A DNA stretch of 64,000 bases. It comes from Thermoactinomyces sp. DSM 45892. Lineage in GTDB: Bacteria; Bacillota; Bacilli; Thermoactinomycetales; Thermoactinomycetaceae. Position numbers and translations under genes: made by a program. The stretch is from the NCBI RefSeq assembly GCF_900107305.1, contig NZ_FNPL01000003.1, forward strand, positions 167,846 to 231,845. The letters are read 5' to 3'. Positions 44,849 through 54,100 of the stretch are shown one piece after another. Within the stretch, counting starts at the first letter, position 1. The number at the start of each line of letters is the position of its first letter. Below the pieces are notes generated by a model, which saw only the letters and a program-made list of their open reading frames with translations, did no database searches and was not told the origin of the DNA.

Positions 44849-47104
44849 ATGACTGAGCAGCAGCTTCCTTCCATGGACTCCTATGTTCGCGGTACATTTG
44901 TCCGGGAACTATTTTATAACGAAGAGAATAGCTACGGTGTGTTTCTACTGGATGTGATAGAAGCATCATGTGAGGGGAGTCCCAAAACTGTTACCGTTGT
45001 TGGGAACTTTTTGCGTCCGCATGAAGAGGAGGTGTACACCTGTTATGGTGAATGGCGGACTCATGCTCGATTTGGGGAGCAATTTTTTATAGAGCGCTTG
45101 GAAAAGGAATTTCCTCGTTCTAAGGAAGCTGTTGTGAAGTACTTATCAAGTGACCTCTTCCATGGAATCGGAAAAAAGACAGCGATCCGGATTGTGAAGT
45201 GTTTAGGTGAGGACGCCTTAAAACGGATTTTTACGAATCCAAAAGAGTTAGATCAAGTTGAGGGATTAAATGAAACGCAGAAGACTACGATTATCAAGGG
45301 ATTAGGAGAAAATCGCATCTTGGAGCAAGCGTTGGTTTTTCTTTATGAATCAGGGTTTGGTGCGATTATGGCTTTAAAAATCGTGCAGATGTATAAGCAT
45401 GAAACCCTCGAAATGATTAAAGAGAACCCCTATCGCCTGATTGATGATATCGAGGGGATTGGTTTTCGTCGTGCAGATGAGTTAGCGCGAAAACAAGGAA
45501 TTGCAGAAGATGCACCCCAGAGGCTCCGAGCGGCTATTTTGTATCTATTACAAGAAGCTTCTTATTCAAATGGGCATGTATACCTCACGAAGGAAGAAGT
45601 ATGGGAGCAAGTGAAAGAATTGTTGGGAAGTAAGACAGAAGAATGGTTTCCTTTAGAAGTTCGGAATGAGTGTTATGCAGATTTATTAGGAAATAAGCGT
45701 GTGTTACTAGAGGAAGAACGGGTTTACCTGCCTACCTTATTTTATGCGGAGTATGGCTTGGCTCTAAAGATGAAGCAGTTGCTCGAGCAGGTGCAGGAAA
45801 AGGAATTTGCGGTTCAAGATATGTATCAGGCACTCGGGGAAGTCGAGGAAGCGTTCGACATTCATTATGCAGATTGCCAAAGGGAAGCGATTATGCAGGC
45901 TCTACGTTCTTCTATCATGATTTTGACCGGTGGTCCTGGTACCGGAAAGACGACCGTCATTAGGGGGATTTGCCATCTGTTTGGCAAGCTTCATGAATGC
46001 TCGCTAGATCCTGAGGCCTATAAAGGTACAGATAAGCCCTATCCGATTCGATTAGTTGCTCCAACAGGGAGAGCGGCTAAGCGAATGAGTGAAGCGACAG
46101 GACTTCCGGCGATGACGATCCATCGATTATTGGGCTGGAAAGGTGAGTTTTTTGAGCATCATGCGGAGAACCCGATCGAAGGCTCTTTGCTGATTGTCGA
46201 TGAGACTTCCATGCTGGATATATGGCTAGCGAACCAACTCTTTCGTTCTTTGCCATCTGGGATGCAAGTGATCTTAGTGGGGGATCGTGATCAGCTCCCT
46301 TCTGTAGGTCCGGGTAAAGTATTACATCATCTTCTGGAAGTAGAGCGGATTTCGCGGGTCGAACTGGATGAGATCTTTCGGCAAGCAGGCGATTCTTCGA
46401 TTATTCAACTTGCTCACCAAGTACGAAAAGGCGATACTCCTGAAGATTTGATGGAAAAGAAGCCGGATCGACGCTTTTTTCCTTGTAATCGAGATCAAGC
46501 AGTCCAAGTTGTATTACAAACGTACGAGAATGCGATCCAAAAGGGATATACTTTATTTGACGTGCAAATTTTATGTCCTATCTATAAGGGACCAGCGGGT
46601 GTGGACCGGATGAATCAAGAAATTCAACAATTGATTAATCCGAAGAGCTCGTTGAAAAAAGAAGTCTCATGGGGGGATACGCTGTTTCGCATGGGAGATA
46701 AGGTATTACAAACTTCTAATCATCCCGAATTCCCTGTGTATAACGGAGATATGGGCATCGTAACAGGAGTGGAAGAGGAAGCGAGTAGCGATGAGCCTGT
46801 TCTCTATGTCTCCTACGAGAAGCTAGAAGTTCCTTACAAACGGAGTCAGCTGGGACAGCTTACACTCGGTTACGCTTGTTCCATTCATAAGTCGCAGGGA
46901 TCAGAGTTTGCCATTGTGATCCTGCCCGTCCTACATACATATCGCAGAATGCTAGCTCGAAACCTGATTTATACCGGCATTACTCGTGCTAAATCATACT
47001 TGATTCTCTGTGGAGAAAAGGCGGCATTCTCTTACGGAATTACACAAGAACATAGTGAGGACCGTAATAGTCGACTTAGTGAAATCATTAGTGAAGATTG
47101 GTAA
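44849..47104 (+). CDS. recD2: ATP-dependent DNA helicase RecD2
   Basis: The 751-residue RecD2-type (YrrC) 5'-3' helicase functions without RecBC in replication-fork repair. The N-terminal part (1-90) is the family-specific beta domain. Residues about 90-200 hold helix-hairpin-helix segments (FHGIGKKTAIRIVKCLG, DIEGIGFRRADELA). Walker A GGPGTGKTTVI is at about 359-369. Further motifs are VDETSMLD (II), LVGDRDQLPSVGPG (III), TLGYACSIHKSQGSEF (V) and IYTGITRAKSYL (VI). The start at 44849 is uncertain, with no strong ribosome site; GTG 44843 or ATG 44789 are possible. It overlaps or abuts the gene before it, so it is probably coupled. Confidence 0.92.
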   Translation: MTEQQLPSMDSYVRGTFVRELFYNEENSYGVFLLDVIEASCEGSPKTVTVVGNFLRPHEEEVYTCYGEWRTHARFGEQFFIERLEKEFPRSKEAVVKYLSSDLFHGIGKKTAIRIVKCLGEDALKRIFTNPKELDQVEGLNETQKTTIIKGLGENRILEQALVFLYESGFGAIMALKIVQMYKHETLEMIKENPYRLIDDIEGIGFRRADELARKQGIAEDAPQRLRAAILYLLQEASYSNGHVYLTKEEVWEQVKELLGSKTEEWFPLEVRNECYADLLGNKRVLLEEERVYLPTLFYAEYGLALKMKQLLEQVQEKEFAVQDMYQALGEVEEAFDIHYADCQREAIMQALRSSIMILTGGPGTGKTTVIRGICHLFGKLHECSLDPEAYKGTDKPYPIRLVAPTGRAAKRMSEATGLPAMTIHRLLGWKGEFFEHHAENPIEGSLLIVDETSMLDIWLANQLFRSLPSGMQVILVGDRDQLPSVGPGKVLHHLLEVERISRVELDEIFRQAGDSSIIQLAHQVRKGDTPEDLMEKKPDRRFFPCNRDQAVQVVLQTYENAIQKGYTLFDVQILCPIYKGPAGVDRMNQEIQQLINPKSSLKKEVSWGDTLFRMGDKVLQTSNHPEFPVYNGDMGIVTGVEEEASSDEPVLYVSYEKLEVPYKRSQLGQLTLGYACSIHKSQGSEFAIVILPVLHTYRRMLARNLIYTGITRAKSYLILCGEKAAFSYGITQEHSEDRNSRLSEIISEDW

Positions 47105-47192
47105 ATTGGAAATCACTTCCTTCCCTTTTGTTGATGGTATTTCTACAGAGTGAAAAACCATACTAAGAACAGCGGGAGGAGGGCTATTCCTT

Positions 47193-47678
47193 TTGCGGAA
47201 ATCACAAGAGATTCTTGGCGCAACGGTAATTCATCAAGAAACAAACAAAGTACTTGGGGTTGTCACGGACTTGTTATTTAACAGTGAGCAAGTGTTAGCA
47301 GGCTTATTGTTAGAACGAGGAGGCTGGTTACGCTTCCGAAGATACATTCCGATCGAGTGTATAGTGGCGCTTGATTTTGAAACGGTAAGAGTACACTGTG
47401 AAGAAAAATTCACGAAACAAGCACCGATCTTGGGATGGACGGGAGTCGTAACGGGGATGAATCCGCTTCGTGGACGGCCAGTCGAAACGGTAGACGGATT
47501 GCAACTTGGAGAAGTGATGAATGTCTATTTTCTGGAAAATCTGGGGACGATAGTAGGGTATGAACTTTCTGACGGATGGTGGAATGATTTACTGCATGGA
47601 CGGAAAAAGGTAACTCCAGACAGGCCGTATATCTGGAAGCAGATGACGGTACTGGCAACCTGTGCAGATTCGACCTGA
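47193..47678 (+). CDS. PRC-barrel domain protein (YrrD-like)
   Basis: The 161-residue protein has two PRC-barrel-like halves. The first (about 3-72) has SQEILGATVIHQETNKVLG and VTDLLFNSEQ; the second (about 85-145) has GRPVETVDGLQLGEVMNVYF. The family forms small beta barrels in RNA-processing or photosystem proteins and in YrrD/YlmC-type proteins of Firmicutes. The start is TTG at 47193, 9-10 bases after GGAGGAGGG. Synteny with recD2 matches Bacillus yrrD. Confidence 0.8.
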   Translation: MRKSQEILGATVIHQETNKVLGVVTDLLFNSEQVLAGLLLERGGWLRFRRYIPIECIVALDFETVRVHCEEKFTKQAPILGWTGVVTGMNPLRGRPVETVDGLQLGEVMNVYFLENLGTIVGYELSDGWWNDLLHGRKKVTPDRPYIWKQMTVLATCADST

Positions 47679-47703
47679 AGTAGATGATAAGGATGGAAAC
47701 CCT

Positions 47704-47913
47704 ATGTTACTTCGATGTCCTAATTGCAATTCTCACGATCTAGGCCGAGTGGGAACAAATCAACTTTATTGTTGGCACTGTTATATTGAGTTGGTACTCG
47801 AAAATGGTCAAATTGTACACGTTTATCAAGTAGAAGAAGACGGATCCCTTACTTCGTTAAACGATTTGTTTCTTGATGATGATTCATTGCCAGAACAGCA
47901 AAATTTCGCCTAA
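47704..47913 (+). CDS. Small zinc-ribbon protein
   Basis: The 69-residue protein carries a zinc-ribbon-like CPNCNSHDLG ... CWHCYIEL pair (residues 5-8 and about 23-26), followed by an acidic tail. It might bind metal or nucleic acid. ATG 47704 has AAGGATGG 7-8 bases before; the frame stays open to 47662 without a ribosome site. It is on the same strand between the PRC-barrel and DUF3918-like genes. Confidence 0.65.
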   Translation: MLLRCPNCNSHDLGRVGTNQLYCWHCYIELVLENGQIVHVYQVEEDGSLTSLNDLFLDDDSLPEQQNFA

Positions 47914-47943
47914 CTCTAATTTATAGCCAGAGGAGGGAGAATC

Positions 47944-48174
47944 GTGAATCGTCGCGTAACTTCAATGTTAGTCGGTGGCGTAATTGCTTACGCTGTTTAT
48001 TGCTTATTTCGGACCGGCCGGATGCCCCGTGCGTTGCATTTTACGATGAATGTCGATTTTGGGTCCCTGCGATCTCGGCTCATGCGTATGATGAAACGAA
48101 ATATATTTATGGGAATGACATTTTTAAAGGTCATGATCAAACAATTGATCCGACAACTTCGTGCGGCAAGGTGA
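47944..48174 (+). CDS. Small basic membrane-associated protein (YrzQ/DUF3918-like)
   Basis: The 76-residue protein has one N-terminal membrane helix (about 7-22) and a basic amphipathic tail with several Met and Arg residues (SLRSRLMRMMKRN). Size, sequence character and position between yrrD and the AI-2E gene fit YrzQ (DUF3918) of Bacillus. The start is GTG 47944 after AGAGGAGGGAG. Unknown role. Confidence 0.65.
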   Translation: MNRRVTSMLVGGVIAYAVYCLFRTGRMPRALHFTMNVDFGSLRSRLMRMMKRNIFMGMTFLKVMIKQLIRQLRAAR

Positions 48175-48208
48175 AAACTAGCCTCCTCGATCAAGGGGGC
48201 TAGTTTTT
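48175..48208 (+). terminator. Rho-independent terminator
   Basis: The stem AAAACTAGCC/GGCTAGTTTTT with an internal CCT/AGG helix and T5 follows the small membrane gene. Confidence 0.8.
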
Positions 48209-48276
48209 CTTGTTATAAATTGGTCAAATTGACGTATCTTAAATAGTGAGAGACAAGCAGATGAAGGAGGTGGACG

Positions 48277-49353
48277 ATGAACCGTTGGTTGGAATCAAAA
48301 GGGTTGTATCGTACGGTATTTACATTACTAATCCTAGCGATACTCTATTTCTTATTTCAAATACGCCTTATTTTAGGGGTAGTTGCTGATTTCTTAGGCA
48401 CTATTTTTATTCCTTTTTTCCTAGCGATGATCATCTCTTACTTGCTTAATCCGATCGTAAATGTATTAGCTGTTCGTAAGGTTCCTCGCTCCATTGCCGT
48501 TTTGCTTATCTACTGTGTCTTTATTACGTGTGTCGTAATCTTGATTATGAATATGGTCCCGATGATTCAACACCAGTTAAAAGAGCTGATTGAACATTTT
48601 CCGGAGTGGAATGCACAGATCCAGCAAATGATTAAGGAGTACAGTGATCAAGGACGTGAGTGGTTACCGCTTTCCATTCAAACGGGGGTTGAAGATTCTT
48701 TACGTCATTTGGAATCGGGCTTAGGAGATGTAGTTACAAGGTTTATGAATGGAATCGGGACAACGATTAATCAAGTATTTCTCGCGTTTGTGATTCCGTT
48801 TATTGCTTTTTATATGATGAAGGATGTGCATCAGATTGAGAATCGAGTGCTGAGATGGCTTCCGCGAAATCGCCGCTCGGAGATGGTTCGTTTGTTTCAA
48901 AATATTGATCAGGCACTGGGGAACTATATCCGGGGGCAGTTTCTGGTTTGCATGGTTATCGGGATTTTGGCTTATATCGGATATCTGATCATTGGAATGC
49001 CGTATGCATTGTTGTTAGCTAGCTTTGTTTCTTTGTTTAATATCATTCCTTATCTAGGACCGTTTTTAGGTGCAATCCCGGCTCTTTTGGTGGCGTTGGC
49101 CTTTTCTCCCAAGATGATGGTGGGAGTGGTTGTGGTGAATATGGTGATTCAAATGCTGGAAGGCAACGTGATTTCTCCACAGATCGTGGGCCGGTCGCTT
49201 CATCTTCATCCGATTATGATTATTTTTGCTTTAATCGTGGGGGATGAACTGGGTGGATTAATCGGGCTTATTTTAGCGGTGCCAGTGTTTGCTGTGGGGA
49301 AAGTGGTGATTGAGCATGTGTTGGAGCATTATATTCAGCGGAAGACGGAGTAG
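48277..49353 (+). CDS. AI-2E family transporter (YrrI-like)
   Basis: The 358-residue membrane protein of the AI-2E family (PF01594) has about eight membrane helices. Family signs are the N-terminal RTVFTLLILAILYFLFQIR, IIPYLGPFLGAIPALLVAL (about 255-275) and VISPQIVGRSLHLHPI (about 300-315). Members export autoinducer-2 or act as sodium/proton antiporters; which applies here cannot be told. AAGGAGGTGG precedes the ATG. In Bacillus the gene precedes alaS, but here it is the last core gene before the accessory region. Confidence 0.88.
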   Translation: MNRWLESKGLYRTVFTLLILAILYFLFQIRLILGVVADFLGTIFIPFFLAMIISYLLNPIVNVLAVRKVPRSIAVLLIYCVFITCVVILIMNMVPMIQHQLKELIEHFPEWNAQIQQMIKEYSDQGREWLPLSIQTGVEDSLRHLESGLGDVVTRFMNGIGTTINQVFLAFVIPFIAFYMMKDVHQIENRVLRWLPRNRRSEMVRLFQNIDQALGNYIRGQFLVCMVIGILAYIGYLIIGMPYALLLASFVSLFNIIPYLGPFLGAIPALLVALAFSPKMMVGVVVVNMVIQMLEGNVISPQIVGRSLHLHPIMIIFALIVGDELGGLIGLILAVPVFAVGKVVIEHVLEHYIQRKTE

Positions 49354-49419
49354 GTGGTGAAGGAGACGGGGCTTTCCGGGGCGCGCATGGTTTGGATAAA
49401 GAATAGAAGGAAAGTGAAA

Positions 49420-49477
49420 CCCATCATCTTATGGTGAATACGGCTCTATAGAGCTGTATTCACCATAAGATGATGGG
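49420..49477. terminator. 58-nt near-perfect palindrome, probable terminator
   Basis: The two arms pair over 29 bp with one G-U and practically no loop. Rightward it is followed by ATTATTTTTGTTGTTTG, so it probably terminates the AI-2E transcript. The rest of 49354-49589 shows no gene. Confidence 0.7.
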
Positions 49478-49589
49478 ATTATTTTTGTTGTTTGTATGCG
49501 AGAAGTAATTTAGTTGAGTTCATAAATTTCCACTTTATCTCTCCACATCATCGTCGTCGCCCATCATAATGAAAGGGGAGTTATATGGG

Positions 49590-50160
49590 TTAAGCTTCAT
49601 AGATTTCCACCTCGCTTATTATGAAAAGCTCATTTTGAAGTCGGTGCATTTCTTCAAGACAATCACATTTTTGTAGCTTATCGCCCATTTTATCAAAACA
49701 GTTTGACGATTTCAATAATGCTGTATATTCCCGTTGCTTGTATCCGTATCTTCTGGAGAGATGGACCGCTTCTTGGTAGTAGGTAAGAGCTGCGGGAAAT
49801 TGATCTTGAAACCAGTGGAAATGTCCTTTTACAATAAGAGCTTTTGATAGCTCATATTGAGAGGACTTTAATAAATACATCACTTTATTTCCTAATAGTT
49901 GATACTTAAGTCCCTTTCTCTCTTTTGTTTCATCTTAATGTTGTAAGCCTAGCTCTACATACGTGAGAGCTTGCTCGAGATGATTCTCGTTATAGCTACA
50001 ACCAGATAACTCCTGGTAACAAGCCGCGATAATATTATCAAATGGATTGTGCGTGTATTTCTTAGTACAAAGGTCAATCGCATGCAGAAACTTTACTCTT
50101 GCTCTTCTGTAGTCTTTTGCTTCGTAGCAAATGCGACCTTGTAGTACTGTGTATGCAACG
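49590..50160 (-). pseudogene. Remnant of a TPR regulator with an in-frame stop
   Basis: Read on the minus strand this encodes the TPR-type C-terminal part of a regulator (RRNPP/HTH-TPR style), for example VLQGRICYEAKDYRRARV, YNENHLEQALTYVELGLQH and FPAALTYYQEAVHLSRRYG. A TAA codon at 49935-49937 interrupts it, and the frame continues sensibly on both sides. At the 5' end it stops at an inverted repeat (50162-50205), so the DNA-binding domain is missing. The last 97 codons (49590-49883) still form an ATG-started frame. Confidence 0.65.
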
Positions 50161-50161
50161 G

Positions 50162-50205
50162 TTCAAATCCACAATATCAGAGTCGTTCAGGATTGTGGAT
50201 TTGAA
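50162..50205. repeat. Inverted repeat with 14-bp arms
   Basis: TTCAAATCCACAAT and its exact complement ATTGTGGATTTGAA flank a 16-base spacer. It sits at the junction of two gene remnants on opposite strands. Confidence 0.7.
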
Positions 50206-50358
50206 TTTAATTTACCTAATGCCATCATTAGTCGAGGGAACCAAGATGACTGTTCTCGTTGTTCATGCGGGAGAAGGATTTATCCAAATGTATCCGCCCT
50301 CCGCTGCCCCTTCTGCTTCCTTGAGTCTTTGCCCACCCTAGATGATTCCAATTCATAA
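50192..50358 (+). pseudogene. 3' remnant of a gene with a zinc-ribbon-like end
   Basis: A plus-strand frame (open from about 50131, stop at 50356-50358) reads GFEFNLPNAIISRGNQ and then DCSRCSCGRRIYPNVSALRC with PFC after it, a plausible zinc-binding C-terminus. A terminator follows at once. No ribosome site or sensible N-terminus exists, so it looks like the tail of a lost gene. I do not recognise the family. Confidence 0.4.
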
Positions 50359-50385
50359 GGGAAATCGTTTCCCTTCACTTTTTTT
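50357..50385 (+). terminator. Rho-independent terminator
   Basis: The perfect stem AAGGGAAA/TTTCCCTT with a 3-nt loop runs into CACTTTTTTT, right after the stop of the zinc-ribbon remnant. Confidence 0.7.
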
Positions 50386-50386
50386 A

Positions 50387-50416
50387 TTGACGAATTGTGA
50401 ACAAATGCAATATATT
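50387..50416 (+). promoter_or_regulatory. Sigma-A-like promoter of the Rhs/WapA locus
   Basis: TTGACG at 50387-50392 and TATATT at 50411-50416 are 18 bases apart, 53 bases before the Rhs start. Confidence 0.5.
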
Positions 50417-50469
50417 TCTATTGTATTATAAAAAATATATACTAATCTAAAAAATGGAGGATTATTAAG

Positions 50470-51189
50470 GTGAGAAAGAAGAAACGAATATTTCTCCGTA
50501 GAATGTTGTTAATGGTTCTATCCTTTTTCATATTCTTCGGATCCGCATTTCCTACTTCCACACATGCGGCTGATTTTGCGAATACGACATACAAAGCCGC
50601 TGAGTGGGGATTCTTGTCTGTTTATATGAGTGTAAAAGATGTATGGAATAAGATGACGGACGGGTGGACTGTAGCAACGGAGAAGAATAATGGAAGCAAG
50701 GAACTAACGGAGAATAAGCTGAGTCTACCCGTAAAAGAGGAGACCCCTAAAGGAAAAAAGGTGGACGACCCTAAGAGGGTGAAGGAACTAGTCGAACAAC
50801 GGAAGATTAATGCTAAATTCTATGAGCTTTCAGACGGTCGAATCGAAGCAGAAATAAGCTCAGACCCCGTCCATTATCGAGATTCAGATGGGAAATTACA
50901 AGATATCCAAAACGATATCTCGAAAACGAAGCAAAAGGGATACGTGTATAGTAACGAAAAGAATCAATTTAAAACACATTTTAGTGATCGAGCAAACGAA
51001 TTAGTTAAGATTACGAGTGGAAAGCATGCTATCTCAATGGGACTAAAAGCTCCAGATAGATCAAAGGTTTCCCCAACTGTAAAAGGAAACATCATCTCGT
51101 TTCCGGATATCTTAAATAAAAGTAAAATCGAGTATCAAACGGAAAATAGCAAAGTAAAAGAAAGAATAGTGTTAAAAGCCAGAGAGTAA
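50470..51189 (+). CDS. N-terminal fragment of the WapA/Rhs toxin (frameshifted)
   Basis: The 239-codon frame encodes the exported start of the Rhs protein. A signal peptide covers about 1-34 (RRMLLMVLSFFIFFG ... THA-AD). Then comes a helical segment (38-60) and the WapA-like pre-domain with AKFYELSDGRIEAEIS and YVYSNEKNQFKTHFSDRA. It ends abruptly at TAA 51187-51189, while the next frame resumes the same domain (PESNVFDFILETGDLEPKL) from 51179. One extra base or a loss of two bases between 51172 and 51187 explains this. The GTG start has TGGAGGATTATTAAG upstream. Confidence 0.8.
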   Translation: MRKKKRIFLRRMLLMVLSFFIFFGSAFPTSTHAADFANTTYKAAEWGFLSVYMSVKDVWNKMTDGWTVATEKNNGSKELTENKLSLPVKEETPKGKKVDDPKRVKELVEQRKINAKFYELSDGRIEAEISSDPVHYRDSDGKLQDIQNDISKTKQKGYVYSNEKNQFKTHFSDRANELVKITSGKHAISMGLKAPDRSKVSPTVKGNIISFPDILNKSKIEYQTENSKVKERIVLKARE

Positions 51190-54100
51190 TGTATTTGACT
51201 TTATCCTTGAAACAGGCGATTTAGAGCCAAAATTACAATCAGATGGCTCAGTGTTATTTGTAGACAAAGGCGATGTCGGAGTTTTCAAGATCCCAAAGCC
51301 ATTTATGTACGATAGCAAAAAAGAAGAAGATTCTCCTTATGGCTATGCATGGAGCCATGATGTGAAGCAAGAGATTGTCCAAGTAGATGGTAAAAATATT
51401 CTACGTGTGACTGCTAATAAAGAGTGGTTGAATGATTCAAAACGAGCGATGCCTATAACCATCGATCCAACGATTGAGATTCAACCAACCCCGGGGAATG
51501 GGGCGCAAAACAGTAAAGATACGATGATTAACAGCTCCTCACCTACTACAAACTACAATGATAACTGGAGACTATCTGTAGGCGCAGATTCGTCACAAAC
51601 TTCACGCTCTCTTGTAAAGTTTGATACTTCTGTCATCCCTTCGGGCAGTAAAGTAGACTTCGCACAGGTGCAACTCTATTACGACCAAAACTTCTGTACA
51701 GGTTGTAAGGATACCGATCACGATGTCACGTTTAGCCTCCACCGAGTCCTTCAAGACTGGAATCCAGCCGAGGCCACTTGGAGGGAAGCGAAGAAAGGGG
51801 AGGCATGGAAGACACCGGGTGGAACCTTCCGATCCGATGTGGAAGCAAGTACCTATGTCATAGACAATACAGATAGCACAGGGATCACCAAGAACGGTAC
51901 ATGGAACTTATCTTCCAATGTATCGGGCGGCGTGAATGGCAGTTATCATGCGGCACAGCCAAATGATAAGAGTGCGACGAACACCTTTACATGGAAGCCC
52001 TATCTAAATGAAAGCGGAACGTACAACGTTGCCGCATCCAATGTAAAAGCATCCGATCGCGCTACTTCTGCTCCATATAGCATTACTCACAATGGAGGAA
52101 CATCCAAAGTTTATATGAATCAGCGGACTGCGAATACCGGTTATCAATGGCTGGGACAATTTCGGTTTGCCACCGGGGATAGTCATAGTATTACGCTTTC
52201 CAACTACGATTCCAGTAAAAAAGTAGATGGAGCCATCATCGCCGATGCCATCCGTTTTACTAAGGTAGCCGAAGTGGATAAATCCGCTAACGTGAACAAC
52301 CGCTGGCATGATTACACAGCACGCGACCTCGTTCAATCATGGGTCGATGGGAGCCAAGAAAACTATGGAGTTCTCATCAAAGCCAAGGATGAATCGAAAA
52401 AAGTAGGTGGAGTAAGATACACAGCGAGTCAAAACTTCGATGAAAACTCGATTCGACCGAAGCTAAAAGTTGTGTACGGAAAGCCGTCTGTACTATTAGC
52501 GGAACCAACTAAAATCTACGCCAACGGTGCAGAGTTGAAATGGACAAAGTATATCCGAACCGACTTTGTAGAGTATCAGATCCATAGAAGTACCAATCAG
52601 AGCTTTACACCAGATGAGACTACGCTGGTCGCACCGATTCCGAACCAAAATACACTTACCTTCACCGATACCACAGCTACGCCAACCCCTGCCTACAGCA
52701 GTGATCCGTTTGGACGAGCCTATTTCTATCAGATTGCCGTGAAAACGATAGATGGTACCGTTGTCCCTTCTACAACCCAACTCGTAAGATTGCCTAAGTC
52801 GGGTATGGCGATTCAAGTCTTGCAAAATGCCATTGACACTACCATCTCGAGTGAGTATAAAAATACCAGCTTTAACTACTTAGATGAAAAGGGAAATCCA
52901 TGGGCATCTGTCGGAAATAACAGCGCGACCTTCGGAAACACTCGCTCCCTCTATAAATTTGATCTCTCTTCCATTCCAAGCACAGCAAAGGTAGTGGACG
53001 CAGACTTTAGTCTGTGGAGCTGGCAACGAGATAGCGTGGGAAGCAAATATGCTACCTATAATGCTCACTACCTGTGGAAGGATTTCGAATCGGTTCCTAA
53101 AACGACGTGGAGTAGTCATAATGATGCCTTTCATCACTCGGTGCTCGATTACGTGACCAATGTTACCAACGATCCTAAGTGGCTTAACTGGGATGTTACA
53201 ACCGCGGCCGAAAGATGGGTCAAAGATGGATCATCTAACCGTGGTCTCATGATCCGTCATAGTGACGAAGGAAGCAAAACAGCGAAAGAGAAACTACTTA
53301 CGGTTAGTAGCGAGATGACTCTCGCACCGGAACTAAAACCGAAGCTAAAGGTCGTCTATATCGATAAGAAGGCCGCTAATTCATACTACTCGCCAAAAAC
53401 ACCTACCACGATGAAGTCAGGCCAAAGCTATGAAGTGGAGGTGACCCTTTCTAACCCAACCGATACAGCATGGAGCGGTAGCACCGATTCACTCGGTTGC
53501 CACTGGGCACTCCCGAACGGAACGGATCGGACAACCGAAGATAACTGTATCGGAGCCGAATTTAAACCGATTGATGCGAATGGCAATGAATCCGTTGCTA
53601 CGGTTAATATCCCGCCCGGAGATACGATCACCGTAAGGGGACGGGTTAAAGCACCTGCTATTAGCCAGCCAAACCAATTACGTGAAGGCTTAATCCTCCA
53701 ATGGGATTTGAAGCTAAACGGAACTTGGCTATCGAAGAGTAAAGACCCGATTCCGACTCTGAATCAGTTCGTTATGGTGGAGGATCCTAATGGTGGGAAG
53801 GACTTAGGAGTAGACGATAACCATGCTTCTACGGATGGAAATAAGAGCGGGACAGGAATTAACCTCTATCGTGGGAATGCAAGTTTCTCCTACGCTTCCT
53901 TTGAGAATCCATCCCGTGGAGATTTCTCCACTTCTGTAAACCTAACTTATAACAGTTTGGATACCAGTGATTCGCCTATTGGTGTCGGTTGGTCGTTAGA
54001 TACCTCTAGTTTTGTTCGTTTAGGCTCATCTTTGGGTGATCAGGTTTATACGGATAAACAGGATAAAATCACTCGGGGTTCCATGGATCTAATGGATAGT

